Source: Planctomycetota bacterium (GTDB lineage Bacteria > Planctomycetota > Phycisphaerae > Phycisphaerales > UBA1924). From it: a DNA stretch of 52,005 bases. Both the position numbers and the translations under genes were made by a program. Position 1 is the stretch's first letter. Each line of letters begins with the position of its first letter. Of this stretch, positions 7,652-15,313 are shown one piece after another. The notes below the pieces were generated by a model. The model did not search any database. It was given only the letters and a program-made list of their open reading frames with translations, and had not been told where the DNA came from. The stretch covers positions 1 through 52,005 of the forward strand of contig JACTNA010000036.1 in NCBI GenBank assembly GCA_014584315.1, in the 5' to 3' direction.

Positions 7652-8716
7652 ATGCTCACGCTCGGCCTTGAGACATCCTGCGATGAGACCGCCGCGGCGG
7701 TGGTCGAGGACGGCACTCGCGTCCGTTCGAGCGTGGTCGCCTCGCAGCACGACCTGCACGCCGAGTACGCCGGCGTCGTGCCCGAGATCGCCAGCCGAGC
7801 GCACGTCGAGCGGATCACGCCCGTCGTGCGGGCCGCGCTGCGAGAGGCGGGCGTCGCGCTCGCGGACCTGGACGCGGTGGCGGTCGGCTACCGGCCGGGG
7901 CTGATCGGCTCGCTCGTCGTGGGCGTGGCGGCGGCCAAGGCGCTCGCGTGGTCGCTCGGCATCCCCATCGTCGGCGTCGATCACGTCCATGCGCACCTCT
8001 ACGCCGGCCTGCTGCACGAGGGCGACGGCACGACCGGCGACGATCGCACGCTCTTTCCCGCGCTCGGCCTCGTCGTCTCGGGCGGGCACACCTCGATCTA
8101 CGCGATGGAGTCGCCCGTCGAGCTCACGCGTCTCGGCGCGACGATCGACGATGCGCTCGGGGAGGCCTTCGACAAGGCCGCGACGATCCTCGGGCTGCCC
8201 TACCCCGGCGGGCCGGCCCTCGACGCGCTCGCCCGAACGCCCGGCGCGAACGACCGCGCTCACGACTTCCCGATCGCACGCCTCGCGGGCGATTCGCTCG
8301 ACTTCTCCTTCTCCGGACTGAAGACCGCCCTGCTCTACGCCGTGCGCGGCGTGCCCGGCCCCGGCGAGCGTGCATCCGCTCCGGTTCTCACCGACCGCGC
8401 CCGCGCGGACCTTGCGGCGTCGTTCGAGCGGGCGGCGTGCGCGGCCGTCGTGCTGAAACTCGGGCGGGCCTTGTCGGTCGTTCGCGAGCGCGGCCCGTGC
8501 CGATCGCTGCTCACCGGCGGTGGCGTGACGGCGAACACCCGCCTGCGGGCCGAGTTGGCCGGCATGGCGCGGCGCGAGGCTTTGGAACTGCGCGTGCCCC
8601 CGCCCCGGTTCTGCCTCGACAACGCGGCGATGATCGCCGGGCTGGGGCACGCGCTCCTGATGGCCGGCGTGCGGCACGATCTGTCGCTCTCCGCCGTTCC
8701 GACGACGGCCTGCTGA
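7652..8716 (+). CDS. tsaD: tRNA N6-adenosine threonylcarbamoyltransferase TsaD
   Basis: 354 residues from ATG 7652 (GTG 7643 would add three). The start MLTLGLETSCDETAAAVVED is the family N-terminus. Metal-binding HVHAHLYAG (HxxxH-type), SGGHTSIYAM, DDALGEAFDKAA and the C-terminal NAAMIAGLGHA are all present. It transfers the threonylcarbamoyl group to A37 of ANN-decoding tRNAs, working with TsaB and TsaE, which are not in this window. It follows the S41 protease gene by 60 bp on the same strand. Confidence 0.95.
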   Translation: MLTLGLETSCDETAAAVVEDGTRVRSSVVASQHDLHAEYAGVVPEIASRAHVERITPVVRAALREAGVALADLDAVAVGYRPGLIGSLVVGVAAAKALAWSLGIPIVGVDHVHAHLYAGLLHEGDGTTGDDRTLFPALGLVVSGGHTSIYAMESPVELTRLGATIDDALGEAFDKAATILGLPYPGGPALDALARTPGANDRAHDFPIARLAGDSLDFSFSGLKTALLYAVRGVPGPGERASAPVLTDRARADLAASFERAACAAVVLKLGRALSVVRERGPCRSLLTGGGVTANTRLRAELAGMARREALELRVPPPRFCLDNAAMIAGLGHALLMAGVRHDLSLSAVPTTAC

Positions 8717-8731
8717 TCGGAGGACCATCGC

Positions 8732-9526
8732 ATGGCGACGCGCTCGCTGCACGTCCTGACCCTGCTGCTGCTCGCGTGCGCCGCTGCGCGCCCGCTCTTG
8801 GCGCAGCCGGCCGCCCCCTCGCGCCCTGCGGAATCGATCGAGGACTACGAGTCCCGCGCTCTCCGCGGTTTCCGGGTGATGGTCAACCGGTCGTTGCTGG
8901 AGGACCGTGCGCTGCTGCACGACACGCTCGCCGGGCTGGACCACGACCTGTCGATGGTGGAGCGGTCGATCGCGCGGCCGCAACTCGAGTTCCTTCGATC
9001 GGTCACGGTCTGGGTCGAGACGCAGGGGGCGGTCGTCCCCGGCGGGATGAGCGGGCGGGGCATGTGCTATCACCCGTCCGCCCGGTGGCTCGCGGCCCAC
9101 GGCCTGCTCCGCGAGAAGGCGGGCGGCATCGAAGTCGTGAACGCACGGGACTTCCTCGAGTGGCGACGCAACCAGCCGTTCATGACCCTGCACGAACTCG
9201 CGCACGCGTATCACCACGCCCTCGGCTACGAGCATCCGGGCGTTCGCGCGGCCTACGACGCCGCGATGGCTGAGGGCCTCTACGAGGCAGTCGCCTACAA
9301 CCTCGCTGCGGACGGAGCGCCCGTGCGGGCCTACGCCGCGAACAACCCGCAGGAGTACTTCGCCGAACTGACGGAGGCGTACTTCGGCCTGAACGACTAC
9401 TTCCCCTTCACGCGGCCGCAACTTCGGCATCACGACCCGCGCGGATTCGAACTCATTGAGCGACTCTGGACGATGAACCGGGACGAACTCGCCGACGCTG
9501 TGGCCGCGAACGCCGAGCGGCAATGA
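8732..9526 (+). CDS. secreted HExxH metallopeptidase-like protein
   Basis: 264 residues. An N-terminal signal peptide (LHVLTLLLLACAAARPLLA then Q) predicts export. The body carries a zinc-binding TLHELAHAYHH (HExxH plus further His) at ~151-161, and a downstream NPQEYFAELTEAYFG whose glutamates would provide the third zinc ligand, as in gluzincin-type peptidases related to the anthrax lethal-factor fold. The substrate is unknown. It starts 15 bp after tsaD and probably shares its transcript. The peptidase call rests on the motif pair; I recognise no named family. Confidence 0.65.
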   Translation: MATRSLHVLTLLLLACAAARPLLAQPAAPSRPAESIEDYESRALRGFRVMVNRSLLEDRALLHDTLAGLDHDLSMVERSIARPQLEFLRSVTVWVETQGAVVPGGMSGRGMCYHPSARWLAAHGLLREKAGGIEVVNARDFLEWRRNQPFMTLHELAHAYHHALGYEHPGVRAAYDAAMAEGLYEAVAYNLAADGAPVRAYAANNPQEYFAELTEAYFGLNDYFPFTRPQLRHHDPRGFELIERLWTMNRDELADAVAANAERQ

Positions 9527-9542
9527 CCGCCAGCGCTCCTCC

Positions 9543-10085
9543 ATGCACGACCCCGCCGTCAAGCCCCGCGTCTCGACCCACCCGGCCTCGCTCGAGCCGG
9601 AGGACCTGCTCCGCCACTGCTCGCTCGAACGCGGACCGAGCAGCGGTCCGGGCGGACAGCACCGCAACCGCGTGCAGACCCTCGTCACGCTCACCCATGC
9701 GCCGACGGGCCTCTCGGCGCACGCCTCCGAACGGCGCAGCGCGGAGGAGAACCGTCGGGTCGCGTTGCGGCGGCTACGACTCCTGCTCGCCACCGAGTTC
9801 CGCGCACCGGTGCCCCGCGGAGAGTGCCGCACCGCGCTCTGGCTGTCGCGCTGCGGCCCGGACGGGCGGATCGCGTGCAACCCGCGCCACGCGGACTATC
9901 CGGCGATGCTCGCCGAGGCGCTCGACGCCGTCGAGGCGTGCGGCCTGGACGTGAAGCGGGCGGCCGCCCGCCTCTGCTGCACGCCGAGCCAGCTCGTCCG
10001 TCTGATCGGGCAGCACCCGCCCGCCCTCGACCGCCTGAATCGAGCGCGCCGGTCGCGGGGGCTGCACGCCCTGCGGCGTCTGTGA
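9543..10085 (+). CDS. release-factor-like peptidyl-tRNA hydrolase domain protein (GGQ)
   Basis: 180 residues. Residues ~22-100 contain the class I release-factor catalytic domain with GPSSGPGGQHRNRVQT, the GGQ loop that triggers peptidyl-tRNA hydrolysis. The stop-codon-recognition domain of RF1/RF2 is absent, as in ArfB/YaeJ and other rescue factors, but the ArfB basic C-terminal tail is replaced by ~75 residues ending in a leucine/arginine-rich helix. It is likely a ribosome-rescue or specialised hydrolase. It lies 16 bp after the HExxH gene. A perfect hairpin follows four bases after its stop. Confidence 0.75.
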   Translation: MHDPAVKPRVSTHPASLEPEDLLRHCSLERGPSSGPGGQHRNRVQTLVTLTHAPTGLSAHASERRSAEENRRVALRRLRLLLATEFRAPVPRGECRTALWLSRCGPDGRIACNPRHADYPAMLAEALDAVEACGLDVKRAAARLCCTPSQLVRLIGQHPPALDRLNRARRSRGLHALRRL

Positions 10086-10088
10086 AAA

Positions 10089-10119
10089 CGCACACCCGTC
10101 CTCATCGGACGGGTGTGCG
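10089..10119. terminator. bidirectional terminator-like hairpin between convergent genes
   Basis: Thirteen perfect base pairs (CGCACACCCGTCC with GGACGGGTGTGCG) around a 5-nt loop. On the minus strand it is followed by TTTT (the AAAA at 10085-10088), so it fits the end of the leftward PEP-CTERM gene best. Without a T-run on the plus strand it may stop the rightward operon less well. Confidence 0.7.
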
Positions 10120-10178
10120 CACGACTGGAGAGAGTCGGACCGTCATCGCCCGGTCGTGGCCGAGCGTGCCCGACAGAT

Positions 10179-10948
10179 TCAGCGCCGACGGCGTGCGACC
10201 ATCAGGCCGCCGAGTCCGACGAGGGCGAGAGCGCCGGGGGTGGGGAGTGTGTAGAGACGCATGTGGAACTGCGCGAACGGGTTGCCGCCGAAGAAGAACG
10301 TGCCGTCGTACGTTCCGCTCCCCTGCGGCCCGCCGGTGTAGCGGTCGAAGGCGTCTTCCTGGCCGTGCCCGCCGGTGGAGATGAGCGGCCCCATGCTGGT
10401 GGCGTTGCCGCGATTGGTCATGTTGTAGGAGTACTCGAAGTCCTGGCCGGGGATGGAGTCCTTGTCCGGGCCGTTCATGATGAATGACAGGTTCCCCGGG
10501 ACCAGATCGATGTCGACGATCCAGCCCTCAACGCCGCCGCTGCCCGAGCCGGGCAACCCGGTGATGAGGAAGGCCGCGACCTCATTGGAGGCGTCCCCGA
10601 AACCGTTGCCGTTCTCGTAGAACCGGACCTCGATATCGACCGGCACGGTGCTCTGTTGGTGGCGTACCCGATCTGGAAGCCGTCCACCGTGTCCAGCACG
10701 AGGTTGCCCGCGGGCACGTCACCCCAGTCAACAACCCACTGCGTGCTCACGCGGTTCGAGAAGAAGCCGGTGAACGACGTGCTGTCCCACGCGATCCGGT
10801 GCGTGCGGTGGTTGCCTCCGCCGACCTTCACCTTCCCCGTGGCCATGTTGTACTTGGCGTAGTTGACAGCGGAGACCGGCTCCGCGATGTCAGCCATCGC
10901 CGCGCTTCCCGCCAGCGCGAGCGCGCCGACCACGACGAGACCTCTCAT
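10179..10948 (-). pseudogene. PEP-CTERM-type exported protein, broken by one frameshift
   Basis: The gene starts at ATG 10948 behind AAGGAG with a signal peptide (LVVVGALALAGSAAMA). It reads in one frame to about 10655 (FQIGYATN), and continues in another from about 10650 (VPVDIEVRFYENGNGFGD) to the stop at 10179. The C-terminus, LPTPGALALVGLGGLMVA then RRRR, is the planctomycete form of the PEP-CTERM sorting tail: short motif, one membrane helix, basic end. Both halves belong to one protein, so a one-base deletion (or two-base insertion) near 10650-10655 separates them; no homopolymer is there. It could be a sequencing error or true decay. The function of the ~250-residue product is unknown. 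Confidence 0.75.
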
Positions 10949-11739
10949 GTCCCAATCTCCTTCCGCGTTCCGGCGATCCGCGCTCCGGCGACCCCCGCAC
11001 GACGCACCGCCGTGCTGACGAAGGGCGCCTCGGCCCATGCTCTCGACCCGCATCAAGGAGGCTCTCATCTCCCGCGAACCGGACGGAACGCTCACTTCTC
11101 CATGAAGCAAGTGGTATTGCCCGCCTGCTTACGGGGTAATATCCCCGATCGCCCGCAGCAATACAAGGGAAAACCGCCGTTTTTGGCTCGGCATTCTGTG
11201 TTCGTATTTCATTTGGCAAACGAACGGAGCAGGTCAAGGCGACCGCGGAGCGACGCCCGAGTCCGATGGAGCGGTCGTCCACGACCAGCGGTGGCAAGTT
11301 GGGTCGTTGGGCTTCGGTTCCGGCGTGGGCCAGAAGGCCGGTTGCGATCGATCCGGCTCGTTGGGCGATGAGCGATCCGGGCGGAAACCCCTGAATCGGG
11401 GGAGCGGGAGGGAGGGAGCGCGACGCCGGAGCGCGGATTTCTTCTTTCGCGGCAAGATTTGATATTGACACGCCAACGGCGGTTCCGGTATTCTCACCCG
11501 GCAGAGAGAGCCATGGGGCCGGGCACGACTTGCCCGTACTGAGAGAGAGAAGGGTTCTTCAAAGCGTGAAGTCTCTGTTGGGCACGATCGGGTTGATCGC
11601 ACGCGTGCGGCGTGTGTCCGCGTGTTCCGAACGCGACTGATCGCGAGCGTGATCGGAGACAGACGGCCCACGACTTGTTGTCCGGGCCGGTTCACCCGCG
11701 ACGGGTGATCGAGTGTTCCAGATAGGGAGTGACGAGACA
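10949..11739. other. 791-bp intergenic region between two divergent PEP-CTERM genes
   Basis: No convincing gene on either strand; open frames here lack start signals and family character. It holds the leader and promoter of the rightward gene (TTGACA/TATTCT at 11465-11494), the AAGGAG site of the leftward gene, an ACGGGGTAATATCCCCG palindrome-like stretch near 11130-11147, and runs of purines at 11400-11420. The A+T content rises at 11150-11220 and 11445-11470, as expected for promoter DNA. Confidence 0.6.
11465..11494 (+). promoter_or_regulatory. candidate sigma-70 promoter upstream of the PEP-CTERM gene
   Basis: TTGACA (11465-11470) and TATTCT (11489-11494) are separated by 18 bp inside a locally A+T-rich stretch. 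Transcription from here would give a leader of about 240 nt before ATG 11740, including a short CGGGCA/TGCCCG hairpin near 11518-11534. A long leader suggests post-transcriptional control, but no known riboswitch is recognisable. Confidence 0.5.
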
Positions 11740-12408
11740 ATGAAAACTGTGACTCGCAGCGCCCGGTGCCTGTTCGGCGGCACCATTCTCACCGCGGGCC
11801 TCGCTGCCCCCGCTTCGGCTCAGTGGACCGTCTTTGACATCGATGCCAACCCCGGCGCCTGGGCGGCGGCGAAGGCCGGCCTCATCCTCGAGGGCTGCTC
11901 CGACTTCACCAAGGACGCCAACTACCCGCTCATCGGCATCAAGGGCCCGGTGACGAGCGCTGGCAACGGTCCGGTCTCTCCCGGCACCGTCTACCCCACG
12001 CACTCGTTCGACTCCGTGAACGGCGCCAACTACTTCTACAACATCGCCACCCTCGGGCCCCAGTACGGCTTCGGCAACGCGTCGAACGCCCTGCTGGCCA
12101 ACTACTTCACCGACACCTTCCGCATGAACTTCGCCGGCGCGGCCGCGGTCGAGTTCAACGCCCTGACGCTCCTCGGCGGCACCAGCGTCAACATCACGGT
12201 GAACGGCAACTCCCTCGGCAGCGTCGCCGTCGGAACCGGCCGGAACATCGGCATCATCGGCGCCCCCATCAACACGGTTGACCTGTTCGACTCCGTCGGC
12301 GGCGCGGAGGGCGTGCAGGCCAAGGTCTGCAGCTACCTCGTCCCCGCTCCGGGCACCGCGGCTCTTCTGGCCGTCGGCGGGCTCGTCGCGACGCGCCGTC
12401 GTCGCTGA
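11740..12408 (+). CDS. PEP-CTERM-type exported protein
   Basis: 222 residues from ATG 11740; GGGAG lies about 12 bases upstream. A signal peptide (CLFGGTILTAGLAAPASA) precedes a beta-rich body with many Asn, Gly, Thr and Ser residues. The protein ends VPAPGTAALLAVGGLVA then TRRRR, the sorting tail used by planctomycete exosortase/PEP-CTERM systems. It should be carried to the envelope, cut at the tail and displayed or released. The body has no recognised domain. No exosortase gene is in the window. A clean terminator follows at 12488. Confidence 0.75.
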   Translation: MKTVTRSARCLFGGTILTAGLAAPASAQWTVFDIDANPGAWAAAKAGLILEGCSDFTKDANYPLIGIKGPVTSAGNGPVSPGTVYPTHSFDSVNGANYFYNIATLGPQYGFGNASNALLANYFTDTFRMNFAGAAAVEFNALTLLGGTSVNITVNGNSLGSVAVGTGRNIGIIGAPINTVDLFDSVGGAEGVQAKVCSYLVPAPGTAALLAVGGLVATRRRR

Positions 12409-12487
12409 CGGAGCCTCTCGCCCCGAACCCTCCGCTCGCATCGCCGATGCGGGATCGGCGGGTCGGAGCAGGCAGCGCTACACCACG

Positions 12488-12519
12488 CCCGACCCGGCGA
12501 AAGCCGGGTCGGGTTGTTT
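12488..12519 (+). terminator. intrinsic terminator after the PEP-CTERM gene
   Basis: CCCGACCCGGC pairs with GCCGGGTCGGG across a GAAA tetraloop, followed by TTGTTT. Eleven base pairs, stable loop and T-rich tail: a textbook Rho-independent terminator 80 bp beyond the stop. Confidence 0.85.
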
Positions 12520-12663
12520 CACGACCGCCCCTCGCCCCGGTGCGCCGAACCGGCGCCCCGTCCTAGGATCGGCACGCGGGCGTATGCATCCCCTTCCAGA
12601 TCGGGGCATGCTGCGTCCCCGCCGCGTGTCGGGGCGGCGGTTCCGTTCGGAACAGGCACAACG

Positions 12664-14145
12664 ATGATCATCCAGGGCCAGTCACATCGCATCCACGCCA
12701 TCCGCCAGGCCGTCAACGCGCAGCAATGGGTCATCGCGGAGGAACTGCTCCACGAGGCCATGCAGCGCGGACGCCCCGACGCGGAGACCCTCTACTACAT
12801 GGGCATTCTCCACGAAGTGCGCTTCGAGATCGACACCGCTCAGGAGTTCGGCGAACGGTCGATGCGGCTGCTTCCGAACCCGGGCGCGGCCCTCCTGATC
12901 GCCCGTGCCCACCGCCTGCGCGGCGAGACTGACGAGGCGGTGCGGATGTGCGACCGCGCCCTCGAACTCGCGCCGGGCAACGTGCTCGCCCTGGCGATCA
13001 AGGCGGGGTCTCTCGAAGAGGCAGGCCGATACGACGAAGCGCTCGCCGTGGTCGAGCCGCTGCTGGAGCGTGCGAGGCAGCAGGGCCGTCAGCCCGACGC
13101 CCCGATCCTCGCCGAGTGGTCCAAACTGCTGATCCACCAGAAGCGGTACGCGGAGGCCATCGGCGTCATCGACGACCTGATCGCCAACCACCAGCCGGAC
13201 GAGCGCCGCAAGTGCGGCCTGCTCTACACCCGCGCCAAGGCGTGCGACAAGGCGAAGGACTACGAGGGCGCGTTCCGCTCCGCCCAGGAGGCCAACACCT
13301 TCGAGGCCCTCCCCTTCGACCCCGAGGTCTACCGCGAGCAGGTCACGGCCCTGATGACGCACTGGTCGCGCGAGAAGATGGCGAACTTCCCCATCAGTTC
13401 GTGCACCAGCGAGGTGCCCGTCTTCGTCGCCGGCATGCCCCGGAGCGGCACCAGCCTCATCGACCAGATCATCGACGCCCACCCGCGCGCGGCGGGCGTC
13501 GGCGAACTCGACACCATCGACCGGTTCGCCCTCCAACTCGCCGGGGCCTGGAACCCCGACCTCGAGCCGCCCGAGAGTTTCGGCCCCTTCAACAGCCGCA
13601 AGTGGACCCAGGTCGCCGAGAAGTACGTCCGCGAGGTGCGCAAACTCGCCCCGACCGCCGAGCGGATCGTCAACAAGTCGCTGGGCAACAACCGCCTCGT
13701 CGGCCTCATCGCCCGGCTCTTCCCCAAGACCCGCATCATCCACGCCATCCGCGACCCGCGCGACGTGGCCGTCAGTTGCTTCATGGGCGGGTTCAACAAC
13801 CGCATGCACCCCTGGACCACGCGCATCGACTGGGTCGTCGCCGCGTGGGAGCAGTCCATGCGCATGATGGACCACTGGAAGGCGACGCTCGACGTCCCCA
13901 TTCTCGACGTGCACTACGAGCGGCTGGTGCGGGACCCGGACACCGAGTTCCCGCGCATCATCGAGTTCCTCGGCCTCGAGTGGGACGACGCCTGCACGGA
14001 GTTCCACAAGAGCCGACGCACTGTCCGCACGCTCTCGTACGACCAGGTCAACCGGCCGCTCTACACCACCTCCGCGGGGCGCAACCAGAACTACGCCCGT
14101 TTCCTGGAGGGCGTCGACTTCCCGCCCTACGACCCCTTCGCATAA
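12664..14145 (+). CDS. TPR-repeat sulfotransferase family protein
   Basis: 493 residues from ATG 12664. The first ~230 residues are helical repeats of TPR type (AEELLHEAMQRGRPDAETLY, YAEAIGVIDDLIANHQPDE). From ~252 a sulfotransferase domain starts with the PAPS 5'-phosphosulfate loop FVAGMPRSGTSLIDQIIDAH, and includes the 3'-phosphate-binding IIHAIRDPRDVAVSCF. TPR-sulfotransferase fusions are frequent in planctomycetes and resemble tyrosylprotein or glycan sulfotransferases; the acceptor is unknown. An upstream TAGGAT at 12564-12569 could be its -10. The gene stands alone between a terminator and a repeat cluster. Confidence 0.85.
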   Translation: MIIQGQSHRIHAIRQAVNAQQWVIAEELLHEAMQRGRPDAETLYYMGILHEVRFEIDTAQEFGERSMRLLPNPGAALLIARAHRLRGETDEAVRMCDRALELAPGNVLALAIKAGSLEEAGRYDEALAVVEPLLERARQQGRQPDAPILAEWSKLLIHQKRYAEAIGVIDDLIANHQPDERRKCGLLYTRAKACDKAKDYEGAFRSAQEANTFEALPFDPEVYREQVTALMTHWSREKMANFPISSCTSEVPVFVAGMPRSGTSLIDQIIDAHPRAAGVGELDTIDRFALQLAGAWNPDLEPPESFGPFNSRKWTQVAEKYVREVRKLAPTAERIVNKSLGNNRLVGLIARLFPKTRIIHAIRDPRDVAVSCFMGGFNNRMHPWTTRIDWVVAAWEQSMRMMDHWKATLDVPILDVHYERLVRDPDTEFPRIIEFLGLEWDDACTEFHKSRRTVRTLSYDQVNRPLYTTSAGRNQNYARFLEGVDFPPYDPFA

Positions 14146-14152
14146 CGACGAG

Positions 14153-14176
14153 GGTGGCACAGGCGTCCCGCCTGTG
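14153..14176. repeat. dispersed palindromic repeat (GGTGG-CACAGGCGTCCCGCCTGTG type)
   Basis: An inverted repeat with CACAGGCG and its near-complement CGCCTGTG around a short loop. Related copies are at 36011-36034 and 38612-38635, inside genes. Here it lies eight bases after the sulfotransferase stop, where it could fold as a transcript-end hairpin. Confidence 0.7.
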
Positions 14177-14209
14177 CGCGACCGTAGGAGAGCGGTTTTC
14201 CGCATCAAT

Positions 14210-14235
14210 GAGCCGCGACCGTGAGGGAGCGGTCG
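14210..14235. repeat. short palindromic repeat (CGACCG...CGGTCG)
   Basis: CGACCG (14216-14221) and CGGTCG (14230-14235) flank TGAGGGAG. From memory, the sequence around it (AGCCGCGACCGTGAGGGAGC) recurs in many planctomycete genomes as a dispersed repeat; within this window I see one copy. Confidence 0.5.
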
Positions 14236-14273
14236 TTTCCGTGAGCACGCGATGCTTCTCCCGGGGCGTCCGG

Positions 14274-14279
14274 TACACT
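14274..14279 (+). promoter_or_regulatory. candidate -10 element (TACACT) just upstream of a start codon
   Basis: CGGTACACT ends 12 bases before ATG 14292, so transcription would begin about six bases before the start codon. There is no Shine-Dalgarno sequence. A similar GGTACACT precedes maf at 39860. No good -35 is visible, so confidence is low. Confidence 0.35.
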
Positions 14280-14291
14280 GGCCCCGGCACT

Positions 14292-14825
14292 ATGGCACGC
14301 CTCGTCATCCTCAGCGGCAAGGTCGAAGATGACCGCGGTGCGCGGCACGCGATGCGAACCACCGAGGCCCGCGACAAAACCTCGTTCCGACTGACGCGGG
14401 GTACGATCTCGCTCGTGAACTCTGAAGCCCGGCCCGGCCCGGCGGAGCGATCGCTGGCCGTCCGTCGCAGGCTGCTCCGCGTAGGCGCGGGCACGGACAT
14501 CAACACACGGAGGTTCCGTCTGGGGCTGGTGGTCGCCGAGGGCGCCGTGCTCGTGCTGATCGCGATCAGTTATTTCGCGTTCCGAGTCGCGGCGGGTGTC
14601 CTGCTCGCGCTCGCGGCGGTCATCCCCGTCATCATGCTGGCTGCGCAGTCCGAGCGACGGGCCGTCGCCCGCGACCGCGCCTCACTCGCCGCCCTCCCCC
14701 CCGTCTGCGTCGCCTGCGGGCAGGACCTCACCGGCGTCCCCGCCCACCCGGACGGCTGCACCGTCTGCCCCGAATGCGGCGCGGCGTGGCGGCTGCACCT
14801 TCCACAGGGAGGCCCCGTGCCATGA
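14292..14825 (+). CDS. membrane protein with C-terminal zinc ribbon (planctomycete family)
   Basis: 177 residues from ATG 14292. A polar N-terminal half, then two adjacent hydrophobic helices at ~80-117 (LGLVVAEGAVLVLIAISYFA and VAAGVLLALAAVIPVIMLAA), then a zinc ribbon CVACGQDLTG ... CTVCPECGAAWRL. The opening MARLVILSGK resembles the first strand of FHA domains, but the rest of such a domain is missing. Its ribbon is almost identical to that of the next gene, including a shared 'DGCTVCPECGAAWRL', so the two are duplicates. It overlaps that gene by four bases. The start is uncertain; a GTG near 14415 is possible. Function unknown. Confidence 0.6.
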   Translation: MARLVILSGKVEDDRGARHAMRTTEARDKTSFRLTRGTISLVNSEARPGPAERSLAVRRRLLRVGAGTDINTRRFRLGLVVAEGAVLVLIAISYFAFRVAAGVLLALAAVIPVIMLAAQSERRAVARDRASLAALPPVCVACGQDLTGVPAHPDGCTVCPECGAAWRLHLPQGGPVP

Positions 14826-15304
14826 AACACTCGCGCCGTGCGAGCAGGCGTTGCTACGACGCCCGCGGCCGGGCTGTTACGCCGGCCGACCCGCATCTCC
14901 TGCCGCCGAGCACGCCGCCCGCCGTGCGGTCCCGAATCGCCGATGCCCGGATGCTCTCGCTGCGTTCGCTCGCGATCGTCGCCGTCGTGATGATCGCCGT
15001 GCTCGCGTTCCGGCTCGTCGTCCGGGCGTTCGGCCAAAGCGGCGTCACGTGGGCCGACGTCGCCGAACTGGGATCGCTCACGGCAGGCCTTGCGATTGCC
15101 TATCTGGTGGCCGCCGCCGTTGTCCGCCGCAGGTTCGAGGCGAGCGCCATCCGCGCCTGGCTCTCCATCGGCCACTGCGCCGCCTGCGGCTACTCGCTGC
15201 GAGGCCTGAAGCCGGAGTTCGACGGCTGCACCGTCTGCCCCGAATGCGGCGCGGCGTGGCGGCTCGCGCGCGACACCGAGCCGTCCCCGTCGCCGAACCT
15301 GTAA
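14822..15304 (+). CDS. membrane protein with C-terminal zinc ribbon, tandem paralogue
   Basis: 160 residues; ATG 14822 overlaps the preceding stop (ATGA). Two hydrophobic helices (LSLRSLAIVAVVMIAVLAF at ~45-64 and LGSLTAGLAIAYLVAAAVV at ~82-100) precede a zinc ribbon CAACGYSLRG ... CTVCPECGAAWRL. Arrangement and ribbon match the previous gene, pointing to tandem duplication followed by divergence of the N-terminal half. The ribbon most likely faces the cytoplasm. No catalytic motif is visible. Function unknown. Confidence 0.65.
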   Translation: MKHSRRASRRCYDARGRAVTPADPHLLPPSTPPAVRSRIADARMLSLRSLAIVAVVMIAVLAFRLVVRAFGQSGVTWADVAELGSLTAGLAIAYLVAAAVVRRRFEASAIRAWLSIGHCAACGYSLRGLKPEFDGCTVCPECGAAWRLARDTEPSPSPNL

Positions 15305-15313
15305 CATGTCGCC

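Noticed and set aside
5201..9880. A 1559-residue open frame on the minus strand
   Set aside because: It lies antisense to the S41 protease, tsaD, the HExxH gene and the release-factor-like gene, and includes part of hflX out of frame. The composition is the Arg/Ala/Gly/Asp-rich mirror typical of GC-rich coding DNA, with no domain.
11495..11739. Riboswitch in the PEP-CTERM leader
   Set aside because: I could not recognise any known aptamer core; only a short hairpin and a purine-rich stretch are visible.
14292..14420. FHA domain at the start of the first zinc-ribbon protein
   Set aside because: Only the opening MARLVILSGK is FHA-like; the conserved Gly-Arg, Ser and His-x-x-Asn positions are absent.
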